From contig NZ_AHKF01000014.1 in NCBI RefSeq assembly GCF_000252125.1, positions 1 through 64,000 of the forward strand: a stretch of DNA of 64,000 bases. The letters run 5' to 3'. Shown here one piece after another: positions 8,470-17,396 of this stretch (positions are counted from its first letter, which is position 1; every line of letters begins with the position of its first letter). The stretch comes from Flavobacterium frigoris PS1 (GTDB lineage Bacteria > Bacteroidota > Bacteroidia > Flavobacteriales > Flavobacteriaceae). The notes under the pieces were generated by a model. That model had not been told where the DNA came from and did not search any database. It was given only the letters and a program-made list of their open reading frames with translations. Both the position numbers and the translations under genes were made by a program.

Positions 8470-8829
8470 ATGAATCTAGAAATTTTTTATGATTATTGCC
8501 TATCTAAAAAAGGAGTAACTGAGCATTTTCCTTTTGACGATGATACTCTGGTTTTTAAAGTGGGCGGAAAAATGTTTGCTTTATCATCATTAAGTCAATG
8601 GGAAAAAGCAGAACCTGCAGTGAATTTGAAATGTGATCCAGAACGCGCACAGGAATTGCGGGCCCAATATGAGGACATAAAACCAGGCTGGCATATGAGT
8701 AAAGTACATTGGAATACCGTTTCTATAAATAAGGAAGTTGCAGACACGCTCGTAAAAGAATTGATTGACCATTCCTATAGTTTGATTTTTAGCAGCTTAT
8801 CTAAGAAGGTGAAAAGCGAAATGAAATAG
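8470..8829 (+). CDS. MmcQ/YjbR family DNA-binding-like protein
   Basis: This 119-residue protein has the CyaY-like fold family pattern: a starting YDYCLSKKGVTEHFPFDDDTLVFKVGGKMFAL segment, a central EERAQELR-like helix and the closing KVHWNTVSI motif typical of YjbR. Structural relatives bind DNA weakly; the physiological role is unknown. It probably shares a transcript with the preceding cyclase gene. Confidence 0.88.
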   Translation: MNLEIFYDYCLSKKGVTEHFPFDDDTLVFKVGGKMFALSSLSQWEKAEPAVNLKCDPERAQELRAQYEDIKPGWHMSKVHWNTVSINKEVADTLVKELIDHSYSLIFSSLSKKVKSEMK

Positions 8830-8951
8830 ACCCTTGAATCATTTTATCGATAGTATTTTACCATTCAGCGACACTAAATAAGGTGTTGGTCGAAAAACAG
8901 CAATAATTTACATTGACTAATGCTATATTTATGTTTACTAAAAAAACAAAA

Positions 8952-9365
8952 ATGAATAAGTCTCTAAATATTCTTTTAATCGAGGACGATGCTATTGAGG
9001 TAATGAAATTCAATCGGGTTTTAAGTTCTCTTAATTTAAAACATAGAATTACCGAAGCTAGTAATGGTGAAGAGGCTATAGCGGTTTTAAAAGTTAAAGA
9101 AATAATTCCGGATATTATTATACTAGATTTAAACATGCCTAAAATTAGCGGTATAGAATTTTTGGGGATACTTAAAAGCGATGCTTCTTTAAAGTATATA
9201 CCAGCTATAATTTTGACTACATCAAATAATCATAAAGATGTTATGGAATGTTATAGATTAGGCATAGCAGGTTACGTCTTAAAACCACTAAAATACAAGG
9301 ACTATGTTGATAGGATCAAAAGTACCGTTGATTACTGGAGCTGTAACGAATTAATTTCTCAATAA
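8952..9365 (+). CDS. Single-domain response regulator (CheY-like)
   Basis: This 137-residue receiver has the acidic pair in IEDD, the phosphoacceptor Asp59 (IILDLNMP), the conserved Thr in LTTS and Lys in VLKPLK. It has no output domain, so it works as a relay or sink or by protein contact. It is the first gene of a run of seven that are separated by 1-4 bases or overlap (H-NOX follows after 4 bases). An upstream TTG at 8913 would extend it by 13 residues; ATG 8952 is preferred. Confidence 0.9.
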   Translation: MNKSLNILLIEDDAIEVMKFNRVLSSLNLKHRITEASNGEEAIAVLKVKEIIPDIIILDLNMPKISGIEFLGILKSDASLKYIPAIILTTSNNHKDVMECYRLGIAGYVLKPLKYKDYVDRIKSTVDYWSCNELISQ

Positions 9366-9369
9366 AATT

Positions 9370-9912
9370 ATGTACGGGATCGTAAATAAAGCAATAGAAA
9401 GTTTAGTAGTAGCTAATTTTGGTGAAGATAAATGGGAATCTATTAAACTAAGAAGTGGTATTGATATTGAGTTTTTTATAAGCACAGAGCCATATGATGA
9501 TGATATTACCTTTAAATTAGCGACAGCCGTTGCCGAAGAAATGGATATGACAGTAAGTGATGTTCTGATCGCTTTTGGAGAATGGTGGGTAGTAAAAACT
9601 ACTAAAGAAAAGTATGGAAGTCTTATGAAAGCGGGAGGGGATAATTTAAAAGATTTTTTAATTAATCTTCCTTTATTTCATAATCGTATTATGCTAATTT
9701 ATCCTAAGCTTACTCCTCCTGAGTTCAAGGTTACAGAAGTAATGGAAAACAGTATTAATTTGCATTATTATTCCAAACGAAAAGGCCTTCAGGAGTTTGT
9801 AAGAGGGTTGATTCAAGGATTAGGAATCATGTATAGTACACCTGTTAAAATCAATTTAGTCCAATCTAGAATACAGGGCAGTTCGCATGAGATTTTTAAT
9901 ATTAGCTGGTAA
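9370..9912 (+). CDS. H-NOX haem nitric oxide/oxygen sensor
   Basis: The 180-residue protein has a full-length H-NOX (HNOB) domain. Visible hallmarks are the N-terminal MYGIVNKAIE, the proximal haem ligand His104 (PLFHNRI), the conserved Pro region around residues 116-117, and the haem-propionate motif Y-x-S-x-R as Tyr133, Ser135, Arg137. Stand-alone H-NOX proteins bind NO or O2 and regulate an adjacent kinase or cyclase. Here the next gene encodes a kinase with an HNOBA domain, the natural partner. Ligand selectivity cannot be read with certainty. Confidence 0.95.
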   Translation: MYGIVNKAIESLVVANFGEDKWESIKLRSGIDIEFFISTEPYDDDITFKLATAVAEEMDMTVSDVLIAFGEWWVVKTTKEKYGSLMKAGGDNLKDFLINLPLFHNRIMLIYPKLTPPEFKVTEVMENSINLHYYSKRKGLQEFVRGLIQGLGIMYSTPVKINLVQSRIQGSSHEIFNISW

Positions 9913-9915
9913 AAT

Positions 9916-12600
9916 ATGGAAAAGATAGAATTTAATTTTGACTACAGTAGCTTCAATAAGCTATTTCCATTTTACATTCTAATTGATGTTAATTTTCAAA
10001 TTAAGAGTTATGGGATCAGTTTAAGTAAAATGTTCCCTGCTGTCAAAGAAAACAAGAGTTTTTTCTCTATTTTTAATATAGAAAGGCCTAGAATTCAAGA
10101 ATGTACTTTTGAAAACATAAAGTCACTTTATGGGCAAATGGTCTTTTTAAAAAGTGAAGCTAATGAAATTATACTTAGGGGGCAGTTTCAAGAACTAAAA
10201 GGGGATTTCTTATTTTTAGGATCTCCATGGTTTACCAGTATGGAAGAAGTAGCGCAAAATAAATTAACATTTAGTGATTTTGCGAATCACGATCCTTTAC
10301 TAGACATGCTGCATGTTTTAAAGTCACAAGAAATTGTTGCGGAAGAATTGAATGAATTACTTGTTACGATAAACGAACAGAAAAATAAATTAAAAACAGA
10401 CCAAGAAGAACTTAATAGACTTTCCTTAGTGGCTAGTGCTAATCAAAATGGAGTTGTTTTTACCGATCGTAAGGGTGTAATATTCTGGTGTAATGACGCT
10501 TATTCTAAACTTACTGGATTTTCTAGAGAAGAAGTAATTGGGAGTACTCCTATTCAGATAGGTAAATGCGATGAAACAACTGCAGAGGAATTAAAAAAAA
10601 TGACAATTCCTTTTATGAATGGTGATCCCTTTGATGTTGAACATCTTCATCGTCGAAAAGGAGGAGGCGGTTTTTGGGTCAAAACAAAGGGGCAGCCTAT
10701 TTTTAATTCAGATGGTGAGTTAGTCCAATATTTTGCAATGATAGAGGACATAAGCAGTAAAAAGCATTCTGATTATAACTTAAAAGAGTCAGAAGCGAGG
10801 TTGTCTTCTCTGATAATGAACTTACAAACAGGAATACTCTTAGAAGATGAAAAAAGACAAATTTTATTGGCGAATAAGAAATTCTGTGCCATGTTTGATT
10901 CTGATGTCGATCCAGAGGAACTATTAGGTAAAGACTTTTCTAATACAATCGAAGATTCAAAGCATTTTTTTAAGGATCCAGACGCCTACGTAGAGGGTCT
11001 TAGTAAAATATTTCGAGAGAAACTTCCGGTTTATGATGAGGAAATTGAACTTGTCGATGGTAAGATTTATGAGCGAAGTTATATTCCCATTTTTAGAGAT
11101 GGTATTTATAAAGGAAATCTGAGATCATATGTAGATATCACAGTTAAGAAAAAACACGAGCAAATATTACAAGCCGAAAAAGAAAAATACAGTAGTATTA
11201 TTGCTAATATGAATTTAGGTTTGCTTGAAGTGGATTTAAATGATGTAGTTACTATGGCTAATCAGAGTTTTTGCGACATTAGTGGCTATAATTTAGATGA
11301 AGTAATAGGCCATAAATCAGCTAGTTTACTATTGTCTGCAGAAGAAGAAAAAGTAGTAAAAGCTAAAAGTGATAGTAGAATAGAAGGTGTTTCTGATTCG
11401 TATGAAATAAAAGTTAATACTAAGAAAGGCGAAAAAAGACATTGGTTAATTAGTGGTGCTCCAAACTATAATTTAAACGGTGAAGTGATTGGTTCAATAG
11501 GAATCAACCTTGATATAACCGGACAAAAACAACAGGAAGAGCAATTGTATTTACTATCACTCATAGCGGATAAGAACATCAACTCAGTGATCATCTCAGA
11601 TAAGGAAGGAAGAATGGAATGGGTTAATACCAGTTTCTTGGAAATGACGGGCTATTCTATGGATGAATTAATAGGTAAAAAACCGGGAAATTTGCTACAA
11701 GGGGAAGAATCTAGTTTAGAAACAGCAAACTACTTAAAAGAGCGTATAAAGGCAGGAGAACCATTTAACTGTGAAATTATCAATTATTCAAAATCAGGAG
11801 AAAAATATTGGGTTAGAATTCAAGGTCAGGCACTGAGAAATAAAAAAGGAGAAATTATACGATTCTTTGCTATTGAAGAAAATATTACGAAAAAGAAACT
11901 TCTCGAAAAGCAAAAAGAAGAGCTAGTGTTTAAATTAGAAAAGCAAAACGAGCAGTTAAATGATTATGCAAAAATTGTTTCCCATGATTTAAAATCACCT
12001 TTAAGAAGTATTCACTCTTTGATTACTTGGATAAAAGAAGATAATTCAAAAAAGTTCAATAGTGAAACAGAGAAATATTTTAATTTGATTCAAAATAAAG
12101 TTGAAAAAATGGACTATTTGATTGATGGCGTTTTAACCTATTCTAAAATTGATAGCGAAGAAATCCAGATAGAAAAAGTAGATGTAAATGAACTTGTTTT
12201 AAATATTATAAATATAATACATATACCCAATCATATTACGGTTACGATAAACAATCATTTACCAATTATAAGTGGTGATAGATTCAGGATGCAGCAATTA
12301 TTTCAAAACATTATCAGTAATGCGGTTAACTATATTGATAAAGAGGTGGGGCTGGTAGAAGTTGATTATAAAGAAACTGCTGATCATTATATTTTTAGCA
12401 TTAAGGATAATGGAGTAGGTATTGATGAAAAACACTATTTAAAGGTATTCAATACCTTTCAATCTTATACGGACAGTGCACATTCAACAGGTTTAGGCTT
12501 GTCAATAGTGAAAAAGATTGTGCAAAAATACAAAGGGGAAATATGGCTCGAGAGTAAATTAGGAAAAGGATCTACTTTTTTTATTAAACTAAATAAATAA
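9916..12600 (+). CDS. HNOBA-PAS(x4) sensor histidine kinase, H-NOX partner
   Basis: This 894-residue, apparently soluble kinase has no transmembrane segments. Residues about 1-150 match the H-NOX-associated (HNOBA) domain (FPFYILIDVNFQIKSYG, a RPRIQ block, FLFLGSPWF, SDFANHDPLLDML), followed by a coiled coil. Four PAS domains follow at about 170-285, 290-410, 415-535 and 545-665. The HisKA H-box has His690 in VSHDLKSPLRS, and a complete HATPase follows (N-box NIISNAVNY, G1 KDNGVG, G2 STGLGLS). It starts 3 bases after H-NOX and probably reads its haem state directly. Confidence 0.94.
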   Translation: MEKIEFNFDYSSFNKLFPFYILIDVNFQIKSYGISLSKMFPAVKENKSFFSIFNIERPRIQECTFENIKSLYGQMVFLKSEANEIILRGQFQELKGDFLFLGSPWFTSMEEVAQNKLTFSDFANHDPLLDMLHVLKSQEIVAEELNELLVTINEQKNKLKTDQEELNRLSLVASANQNGVVFTDRKGVIFWCNDAYSKLTGFSREEVIGSTPIQIGKCDETTAEELKKMTIPFMNGDPFDVEHLHRRKGGGGFWVKTKGQPIFNSDGELVQYFAMIEDISSKKHSDYNLKESEARLSSLIMNLQTGILLEDEKRQILLANKKFCAMFDSDVDPEELLGKDFSNTIEDSKHFFKDPDAYVEGLSKIFREKLPVYDEEIELVDGKIYERSYIPIFRDGIYKGNLRSYVDITVKKKHEQILQAEKEKYSSIIANMNLGLLEVDLNDVVTMANQSFCDISGYNLDEVIGHKSASLLLSAEEEKVVKAKSDSRIEGVSDSYEIKVNTKKGEKRHWLISGAPNYNLNGEVIGSIGINLDITGQKQQEEQLYLLSLIADKNINSVIISDKEGRMEWVNTSFLEMTGYSMDELIGKKPGNLLQGEESSLETANYLKERIKAGEPFNCEIINYSKSGEKYWVRIQGQALRNKKGEIIRFFAIEENITKKKLLEKQKEELVFKLEKQNEQLNDYAKIVSHDLKSPLRSIHSLITWIKEDNSKKFNSETEKYFNLIQNKVEKMDYLIDGVLTYSKIDSEEIQIEKVDVNELVLNIINIIHIPNHITVTINNHLPIISGDRFRMQQLFQNIISNAVNYIDKEVGLVEVDYKETADHYIFSIKDNGVGIDEKHYLKVFNTFQSYTDSAHSTGLGLSIVKKIVQKYKGEIWLESKLGKGSTFFIKLNK

Positions 12601-12601
12601 A

Positions 12602-13735
12602 ATGAAAGTAATTCAAGCATTTAGACAAGCGGATAAAAGTTGGAAATACCGCCAAGAAAAGGAAGTTTTAAAGAATCCATTAGTTTTGGTTTTTGGAAAT
12701 CGTTTTCTGCTCGAAGATAAAAAAGTTTTAGAGGACATTCGCAATGAATTCCCCTATGAGCACATAGTGTTTGGGTCAACTTCAGGCGAAATAATTTGTT
12801 GTAATGTTTTTGAGAACAGTATCACCGTGACAGCCATTGAATTTGAAAAAAGCTCCTTTGTAGTAGAAGCAGAAAGCATTTTTAAATATGAAAAAAATGC
12901 TGAACAATTAGGTGAAGATCTTCATAAAAAAATACCAAAAGAAAATTTAAAACACTTATTTGTATTATCTGAGGGGAGTTTCGTCAATGGAAGTGCATTA
13001 ATAAACGGTTTGGAAAGCAATAGTGAATTAAAAACTTCGATGACGGGAGGGATGTGCGGTGATGATGCCCGTTTTGAAAAAACATTGGCTTCCTATAAAG
13101 ACGACCCAAAAGAAGGCGAGGTAGTTCTTATTGGTTTTTATGGAGACACTCTAGAAATTTCGTATGCAAGTTATGGCGGGTGGATGCCGTTTGGCCCAGA
13201 AAGAATAATCACAAAGTCAAATGCGAATATTCTATATGAAATTGATCAAAAACCAGCGCTGGATTTATATAAAAATTATTTAGGTGACAAAGCGAGTCAA
13301 TTACCGCAAGCTTCTTTATTTTACCCGTTGAATGTAACTCCTGAGGGTAAGCTTAAACCAGTAGTCAGGACAATATTAGGTATAGATGACGTCAATAAAT
13401 CAGTGATTTTGGCAGGAGATGTTCCAATGAATTCTGTAGTGCAGTTAATGATGGCCTCAGTTGACGGAATTGTTTCTGGAGCAAGAAAAGCAGCGAAATT
13501 TGCTATGAAAGATCGAGAAAATCAACCGCAACTGGCTTTGTTAGTAAGCTGTGTGGGAAGAAAGTTAGTGATGGGCCAAAGAGTAGAGGAGGAAATTGAG
13601 CAAGTTCAGGAAATAGTAGGGAAAGATATCGCAATCTGTGGTTTTTATTCTTACGGTGAGATGGCTCCTTTTAATGGCGAAACAGCATGTGACCTCCATA
13701 ATCAGACGATGACATTAACTTTAATAAGCGAGTAA
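12602..13735 (+). CDS. FIST domain protein (candidate NosP-type sensor)
   Basis: The 377-residue protein consists of FIST N and FIST C domains: an LVLVFGNR strand, HIVFGSTSGEI, the SMTGGMCGDDARF segment, the GGWMPFGPERII and LDLYKNYLG blocks, and the C-terminal ICGFYSYGEMAPF ... TMTLTLISE. FIST proteins are intracellular sensors; some (NosP) bind haem and NO and are encoded beside histidine kinases. The haem ligand cannot be verified here. It sits between two kinase genes, 1 base after the first and overlapping the second (TAATG). Confidence 0.92.
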   Translation: MKVIQAFRQADKSWKYRQEKEVLKNPLVLVFGNRFLLEDKKVLEDIRNEFPYEHIVFGSTSGEIICCNVFENSITVTAIEFEKSSFVVEAESIFKYEKNAEQLGEDLHKKIPKENLKHLFVLSEGSFVNGSALINGLESNSELKTSMTGGMCGDDARFEKTLASYKDDPKEGEVVLIGFYGDTLEISYASYGGWMPFGPERIITKSNANILYEIDQKPALDLYKNYLGDKASQLPQASLFYPLNVTPEGKLKPVVRTILGIDDVNKSVILAGDVPMNSVVQLMMASVDGIVSGARKAAKFAMKDRENQPQLALLVSCVGRKLVMGQRVEEEIEQVQEIVGKDIAICGFYSYGEMAPFNGETACDLHNQTMTLTLISE

Positions 13736-14781
13736 TGAATTCACTGCTAAAAAGACAATTAAAAAAGTATTTGGAGAAAGGAGATGATATTAATAATGAG
13801 TCATTACTAAAAGCAGTAAGTGAATCGTATGATAATTACGAAGATCAAATTGCCATGTTAGGGAGAGCTATGAAAATAAGTTCAGATGAATTGTTTCAGG
13901 CTAACAAACAATTAAGGGAGGAGGCTATAAGTTTAAAGGATATAAATACAAATTTAAAAGCTATTTTAAGTTCGATGAACTTAGAACTTGAAAATGGCTC
14001 GGACAGCAAGGACTTTAATCTTTTAGAATATATTAAAAAACAATCTTTGGAGATTGTAAAAATGAACAAGCAACGGGAAAAATTACTTCAAAATCTAGAA
14101 CAACAGAACCAATCTTTGAATGAGTATGCCCATATGGTTTCACATGACCTTAAGGCTCCTTTGAGAAGTATTGATGCACTCATTAATTGGTTTATTGTAG
14201 ATAATAGAGATAAACTAAATGAGAATAATAAAGAGTCATTAGATCTAATTCTTATGAATGTTGAGAAAATGGATTTATTAATTACAGGTATTTTAAGCTA
14301 TTCTTCAATTGATAAAGAAAAAACTGAAAATCGAGTTGTTGATTTAAATGTATTGTTAAAAGAAACGATCAATGCATTAGTTTTTCCTGATCATGTTAGC
14401 ATTGTAATTAATGAAAACATGCCTAAAGTTCTTGGCAATAATTTTAGATTTAAACAGTTATTCCAAAATTTAATTCATAATGCGATTAATTTTAGTGATA
14501 AGGAACAAAGTCTTATTGAGGTTGATTTTACTGAAAAACCAAATGAATACGAGTTTAGAATTAAAGACAATGGCATTGGAATTCCAAAAAAATACCACGA
14601 TCAAATTTTTATAATATTCAATAAGTTAGAAAATAATACTAAATCAACAGGGATAGGGCTGTCAATTGCTAAAAAAATAGTTGAATCATATGGCGGAAGA
14701 ATTTGGGTAGAGAGTAAAGAAGGATTAGGAAGTGTTTTTTATTTTACAATATCAAGAGATCATGGAGCAACCAAATATTAA
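13735..14781 (+). CDS. Cytoplasmic histidine kinase paired with FIST protein
   Basis: This 348-residue kinase has a helical N-terminal region (residues 1-125, MNSLLKRQLKKYLEKG ... SSDELFQANKQL) like those of kinases encoded next to FIST proteins. It has no PAS or membrane segment. HisKA carries His137 (VSHDLKAPLRS), and HATPase has NLIHNAINFSDKE, KDNGIGIP and STGIGLSIAKKI. The H-box and ATPase closely resemble those of the HNOBA kinase, suggesting the two kinases arose by duplication and may feed one relay. The start codon overlaps the FIST stop; its end overlaps the HPt gene. Confidence 0.93.
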   Translation: MNSLLKRQLKKYLEKGDDINNESLLKAVSESYDNYEDQIAMLGRAMKISSDELFQANKQLREEAISLKDINTNLKAILSSMNLELENGSDSKDFNLLEYIKKQSLEIVKMNKQREKLLQNLEQQNQSLNEYAHMVSHDLKAPLRSIDALINWFIVDNRDKLNENNKESLDLILMNVEKMDLLITGILSYSSIDKEKTENRVVDLNVLLKETINALVFPDHVSIVINENMPKVLGNNFRFKQLFQNLIHNAINFSDKEQSLIEVDFTEKPNEYEFRIKDNGIGIPKKYHDQIFIIFNKLENNTKSTGIGLSIAKKIVESYGGRIWVESKEGLGSVFYFTISRDHGATKY

Positions 14782-15079
14782 TTACATCAACGAGTTATCA
14801 GGTGATAACTTAGCATTCAAAAATAAAATGCTTGCTATTCTTAAAAGAGAATTGCCTGAGGAAATAGCAATATATAAGGAGCAGATGCGAAGAAAAGATT
14901 TTGTGATTGCTGCGCAATCAGTTCATAAGCTAAAACATAAAATATCTATTCTAGGTTTAGAAAAAAGTTATTATATTGCTGAGGAATATGAGGATGATTT
15001 AAAAAACAGCAATATTGACTTGCAATTATCTTTTGAAGATATTTTAAAATTGTTAAATCAGTTTGTTATAGAAATATAA
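14762..15079 (+). CDS. HPt phosphotransfer protein
   Basis: This 105-residue, all-helical protein has the HPt signature around His55 (SVHKLKHKISILGL), where the usual HxLKG glycine is replaced by His. The start used gives MEQPNINYINELSGD, a typical HPt N-terminus, and overlaps the upstream kinase gene by 20 bases. An earlier Met at 14732 would add ten residues lying deeper in the kinase gene. It is expected to shuttle phosphate between the kinases or receivers and the LytTR regulator encoded next. Confidence 0.88.
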   Translation: MEQPNINYINELSGDNLAFKNKMLAILKRELPEEIAIYKEQMRRKDFVIAAQSVHKLKHKISILGLEKSYYIAEEYEDDLKNSNIDLQLSFEDILKLLNQFVIEI

Positions 15080-15083
15080 AAAT

Positions 15084-15788
15084 ATGAATAGTATTATAAT
15101 TGATGATGAAGAAATGGCGAGAGCAATCATTGCACAAATGATTGAAAATCACCCGGACTTAAAGCTTATTCAAGAATTTCCCAATGCTATTCAGGCTATA
15201 AAATTTTTAAATCATATTGAAGTAGATTTGGTTTTTCTAGATATTCACATGCCAGACTTTACTGGTTTTGACTTTATAGATACCTTAAAGTTTCCACCCA
15301 AGATAATTTTAGTGACCTCTGATAAGAATTTTGCAATTGAGGCATTTGGTTATTCGTGTATTGTAGATTATTTGGTAAAACCAATTACCGAAGAACGATT
15401 CAACAAGGCTGTACAAAAAGCTAAAGGAGCTAAAATAGAAGTAGTCAACGAAGCTAAGCCTAGTATAAAGGACGAAGTAAAAGAGTTTTATGTAAATATA
15501 GATAGGAGGCTGATCAAGATTGATTTTCAATCTGTAGATGTTATAGAAGCTAAAGGAGATTATATTCATATAAAAACAGAAAATAAAAACTATATAGTAC
15601 ATTCGACACTAAAAAAGATAGAACTAAAACTTCCATCTGATATGTTTCTGAAAGTGCACCGTTCTTTTATTATTAACACAAAAAAAATTATTGACATAGA
15701 GGATAATAGTGTGTTGATTAAAAAAGAAGTTATTCCGGTAAGTAGATCTAACAGACCAGAATTAATGAAAAGATTAAATCTATTATAG
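15084..15788 (+). CDS. LytTR family response regulator
   Basis: The 234-residue protein has a receiver domain (IIDDEE, phosphoacceptor Asp53 in FLDIHMPD, VTSDK, YLVKPI) and, from about residue 130, a LytTR DNA-binding domain (VDVIEAKGDYIHI, FLKVHRSFIIN, VPVSRSNRPELM). It is the only DNA-binding output in the operon and so the probable transcriptional end point of the gas-sensing relay. It begins 4 bases after the HPt gene and ends the run of overlapping genes; 262 bases without a gene follow. Confidence 0.94.
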   Translation: MNSIIIDDEEMARAIIAQMIENHPDLKLIQEFPNAIQAIKFLNHIEVDLVFLDIHMPDFTGFDFIDTLKFPPKIILVTSDKNFAIEAFGYSCIVDYLVKPITEERFNKAVQKAKGAKIEVVNEAKPSIKDEVKEFYVNIDRRLIKIDFQSVDVIEAKGDYIHIKTENKNYIVHSTLKKIELKLPSDMFLKVHRSFIINTKKIIDIEDNSVLIKKEVIPVSRSNRPELMKRLNLL

Positions 15789-16011
15789 GTTTTGCTGCAA
15801 CTAATTGAGCTGCCTAAAAATATTTTTATTATTTTGAAACCGCTCTGATTTTGACTTGTATTCTTTATTTTGTCTTGATTGGTATAAAGAGTAGGTACTA
15901 ATTAAATTTTTTTGCCGATTTGCTATTTTCATTAGTCTAAGAATTCTTCCCATTCATCGTTAGTTCTAATGGTCTAAGTCTAATTTTTTTAAATTTAGCT
16001 AAACAAGAACT

Positions 16012-16019
16012 TACTTTTG
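16012..16019 (+). promoter_or_regulatory. Candidate Bacteroidota -7 box
   Basis: TACTTTTG matches TAnnTTTG and lies 31 bases before the ATG of the receiver-GT2 gene. I do not see a good TTG at the -33 position, so this is a weak call. Confidence 0.4.
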
Positions 16020-16050
16020 CACTATAGCAATAATGTTTAATTAAGCAAAA

Positions 16051-17223
16051 ATGAAGATATTAATAGTAGATGACCAAGAACTTGTATTGCTTTCTTTAGA
16101 AAAGTATTTGTCTGATTTGGGATATGAAGTTAGCTGTGCTAACAATATGTCTGACGCTATAACCTTGTATGATGAGTTACAGCCATCATTAGTAATATCA
16201 GATATAAATATGCCTGTCTTACCTAATTCTAAAGACACATTTAGAAGTTTAGATTATATTAAAGAGATGTCTGGCTTGGAAATAGTAAAGTATATAAAAG
16301 TAATAAAGAAACACAGTGTTCCAGTGATGCTATTATCTGGAAATTATGATGATTCAGTTATATTAAAAGGCTTTGCATTAGGTGCTGATGATTATATGAA
16401 AAAGCCCTTGAGTCTTGACGAAATTGCTAATCGAATAGCGAAACTTATAGGAGTTCATGACAAAAAAGAAAAAGGTAATGATGATAGTTACAGACTAATT
16501 CAAAAAAAATGTATTGGAGTCGTTATACCTTTTTATGATTTAAAACAAGAATTTTTCAAAAGGGATTATGCTAAAATAATTCATACTAATTTAGGATATC
16601 ATTTTTGTTTCATCAATCTAGGTGATAGTAATAATTTAGAGGATTTAGAAGAGTTGATGGTAGGCAATGAAGAGAGAATTAGTTTGTATAATTGCGGGGA
16701 TTCAATTCAATTATCTGAAGCAGTACGGCTTGGAGCTTTACATTTAGCAAAAAACAAACAATTTGATTTTATCGGATTTATTAATCCAGATCTCGAGGTA
16801 GCCTTCAAAGATTTTGATGATATGGTTAAGACTATTTCTAACTCTAGTCTAAAATTTGTTAGTTGTGCCAGACCTACCGCACTAGCAATTAAAAACGGTA
16901 TTGATATTCTAATTACAAAAGGAATTGATTTTTTAATTAGAAAAACGCTCAAAATAGAATTGCACGATGCCTTATGTGGGGCTAAAATCATGAGTAAAGA
17001 AGTTATTGAAAAGACGTTTATTGAAAAATTTATGACCAATGAAACATTCGATTTAGAGATTTTAATGAGAATGAAAAAGATATATGGTGTAGATAAATTG
17101 GGTGATATCGTATATGAGCAACCATTAAAACGGTGGATGAGTTGTAATAATAGTAAAGTATCGGCTGTCACTGCAATTCGAAATTTTGTTCAAATAGGAC
17201 AAATTGCATTGCATTACAAATAG
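16051..17223 (+). CDS. Receiver domain fused to GT2-like domain
   Basis: The 390-residue protein has an N-terminal receiver (IVDDQE, phosphoacceptor Asp51 in VISDINMP, LLSGN, YMKKPLS) with an unusual insertion of about 20 residues after the phosphorylation site (PNSKDTFRSLDYIKEMSG). From about residue 145 the chain looks like a GT2/GT-A glycosyltransferase: GVVIPFYD, FIGFINPDLE in the place of the DxD strand, LCGAKIMSKEVIEKT and ETFDLEILMRMKK. The classic DxD is not intact, so activity is uncertain. It follows the H-NOX operon and may be an output of the same network. Confidence 0.8.
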   Translation: MKILIVDDQELVLLSLEKYLSDLGYEVSCANNMSDAITLYDELQPSLVISDINMPVLPNSKDTFRSLDYIKEMSGLEIVKYIKVIKKHSVPVMLLSGNYDDSVILKGFALGADDYMKKPLSLDEIANRIAKLIGVHDKKEKGNDDSYRLIQKKCIGVVIPFYDLKQEFFKRDYAKIIHTNLGYHFCFINLGDSNNLEDLEELMVGNEERISLYNCGDSIQLSEAVRLGALHLAKNKQFDFIGFINPDLEVAFKDFDDMVKTISNSSLKFVSCARPTALAIKNGIDILITKGIDFLIRKTLKIELHDALCGAKIMSKEVIEKTFIEKFMTNETFDLEILMRMKKIYGVDKLGDIVYEQPLKRWMSCNNSKVSAVTAIRNFVQIGQIALHYK

Positions 17224-17249
17224 GTTTGTTGTTAATTATTGATTGTTAG

Positions 17250-17286
17250 AAAAGGCTATGGTGTTTAGATATTCATAGCCTTTTCG
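17250..17286 (+). terminator. Intrinsic terminator
   Basis: AAAAGGCTATG (17250-17260) pairs perfectly with CATAGCCTTTT (17274-17284), 26 bases after the receiver-GT2 stop codon. Confidence 0.85.
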
Positions 17287-17346
17287 TATAATTTTAGATT
17301 ATTGTTAAAAAAAACTTTCACGTCAATTTAATACAGAATTTTGGTA

Positions 17347-17354
17347 TACTTTTG
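17347..17354 (+). promoter_or_regulatory. Candidate -7 box of PH-SHOCT gene
   Basis: TACTTTTG fits TAnnTTTG, 43 bases before the ATG. No clear -33 TTG is seen. Confidence 0.4.
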
Positions 17355-17396
17355 TCAATAAATTGAAAACCAAGGCTGAATTAAGTTTTAAATACA

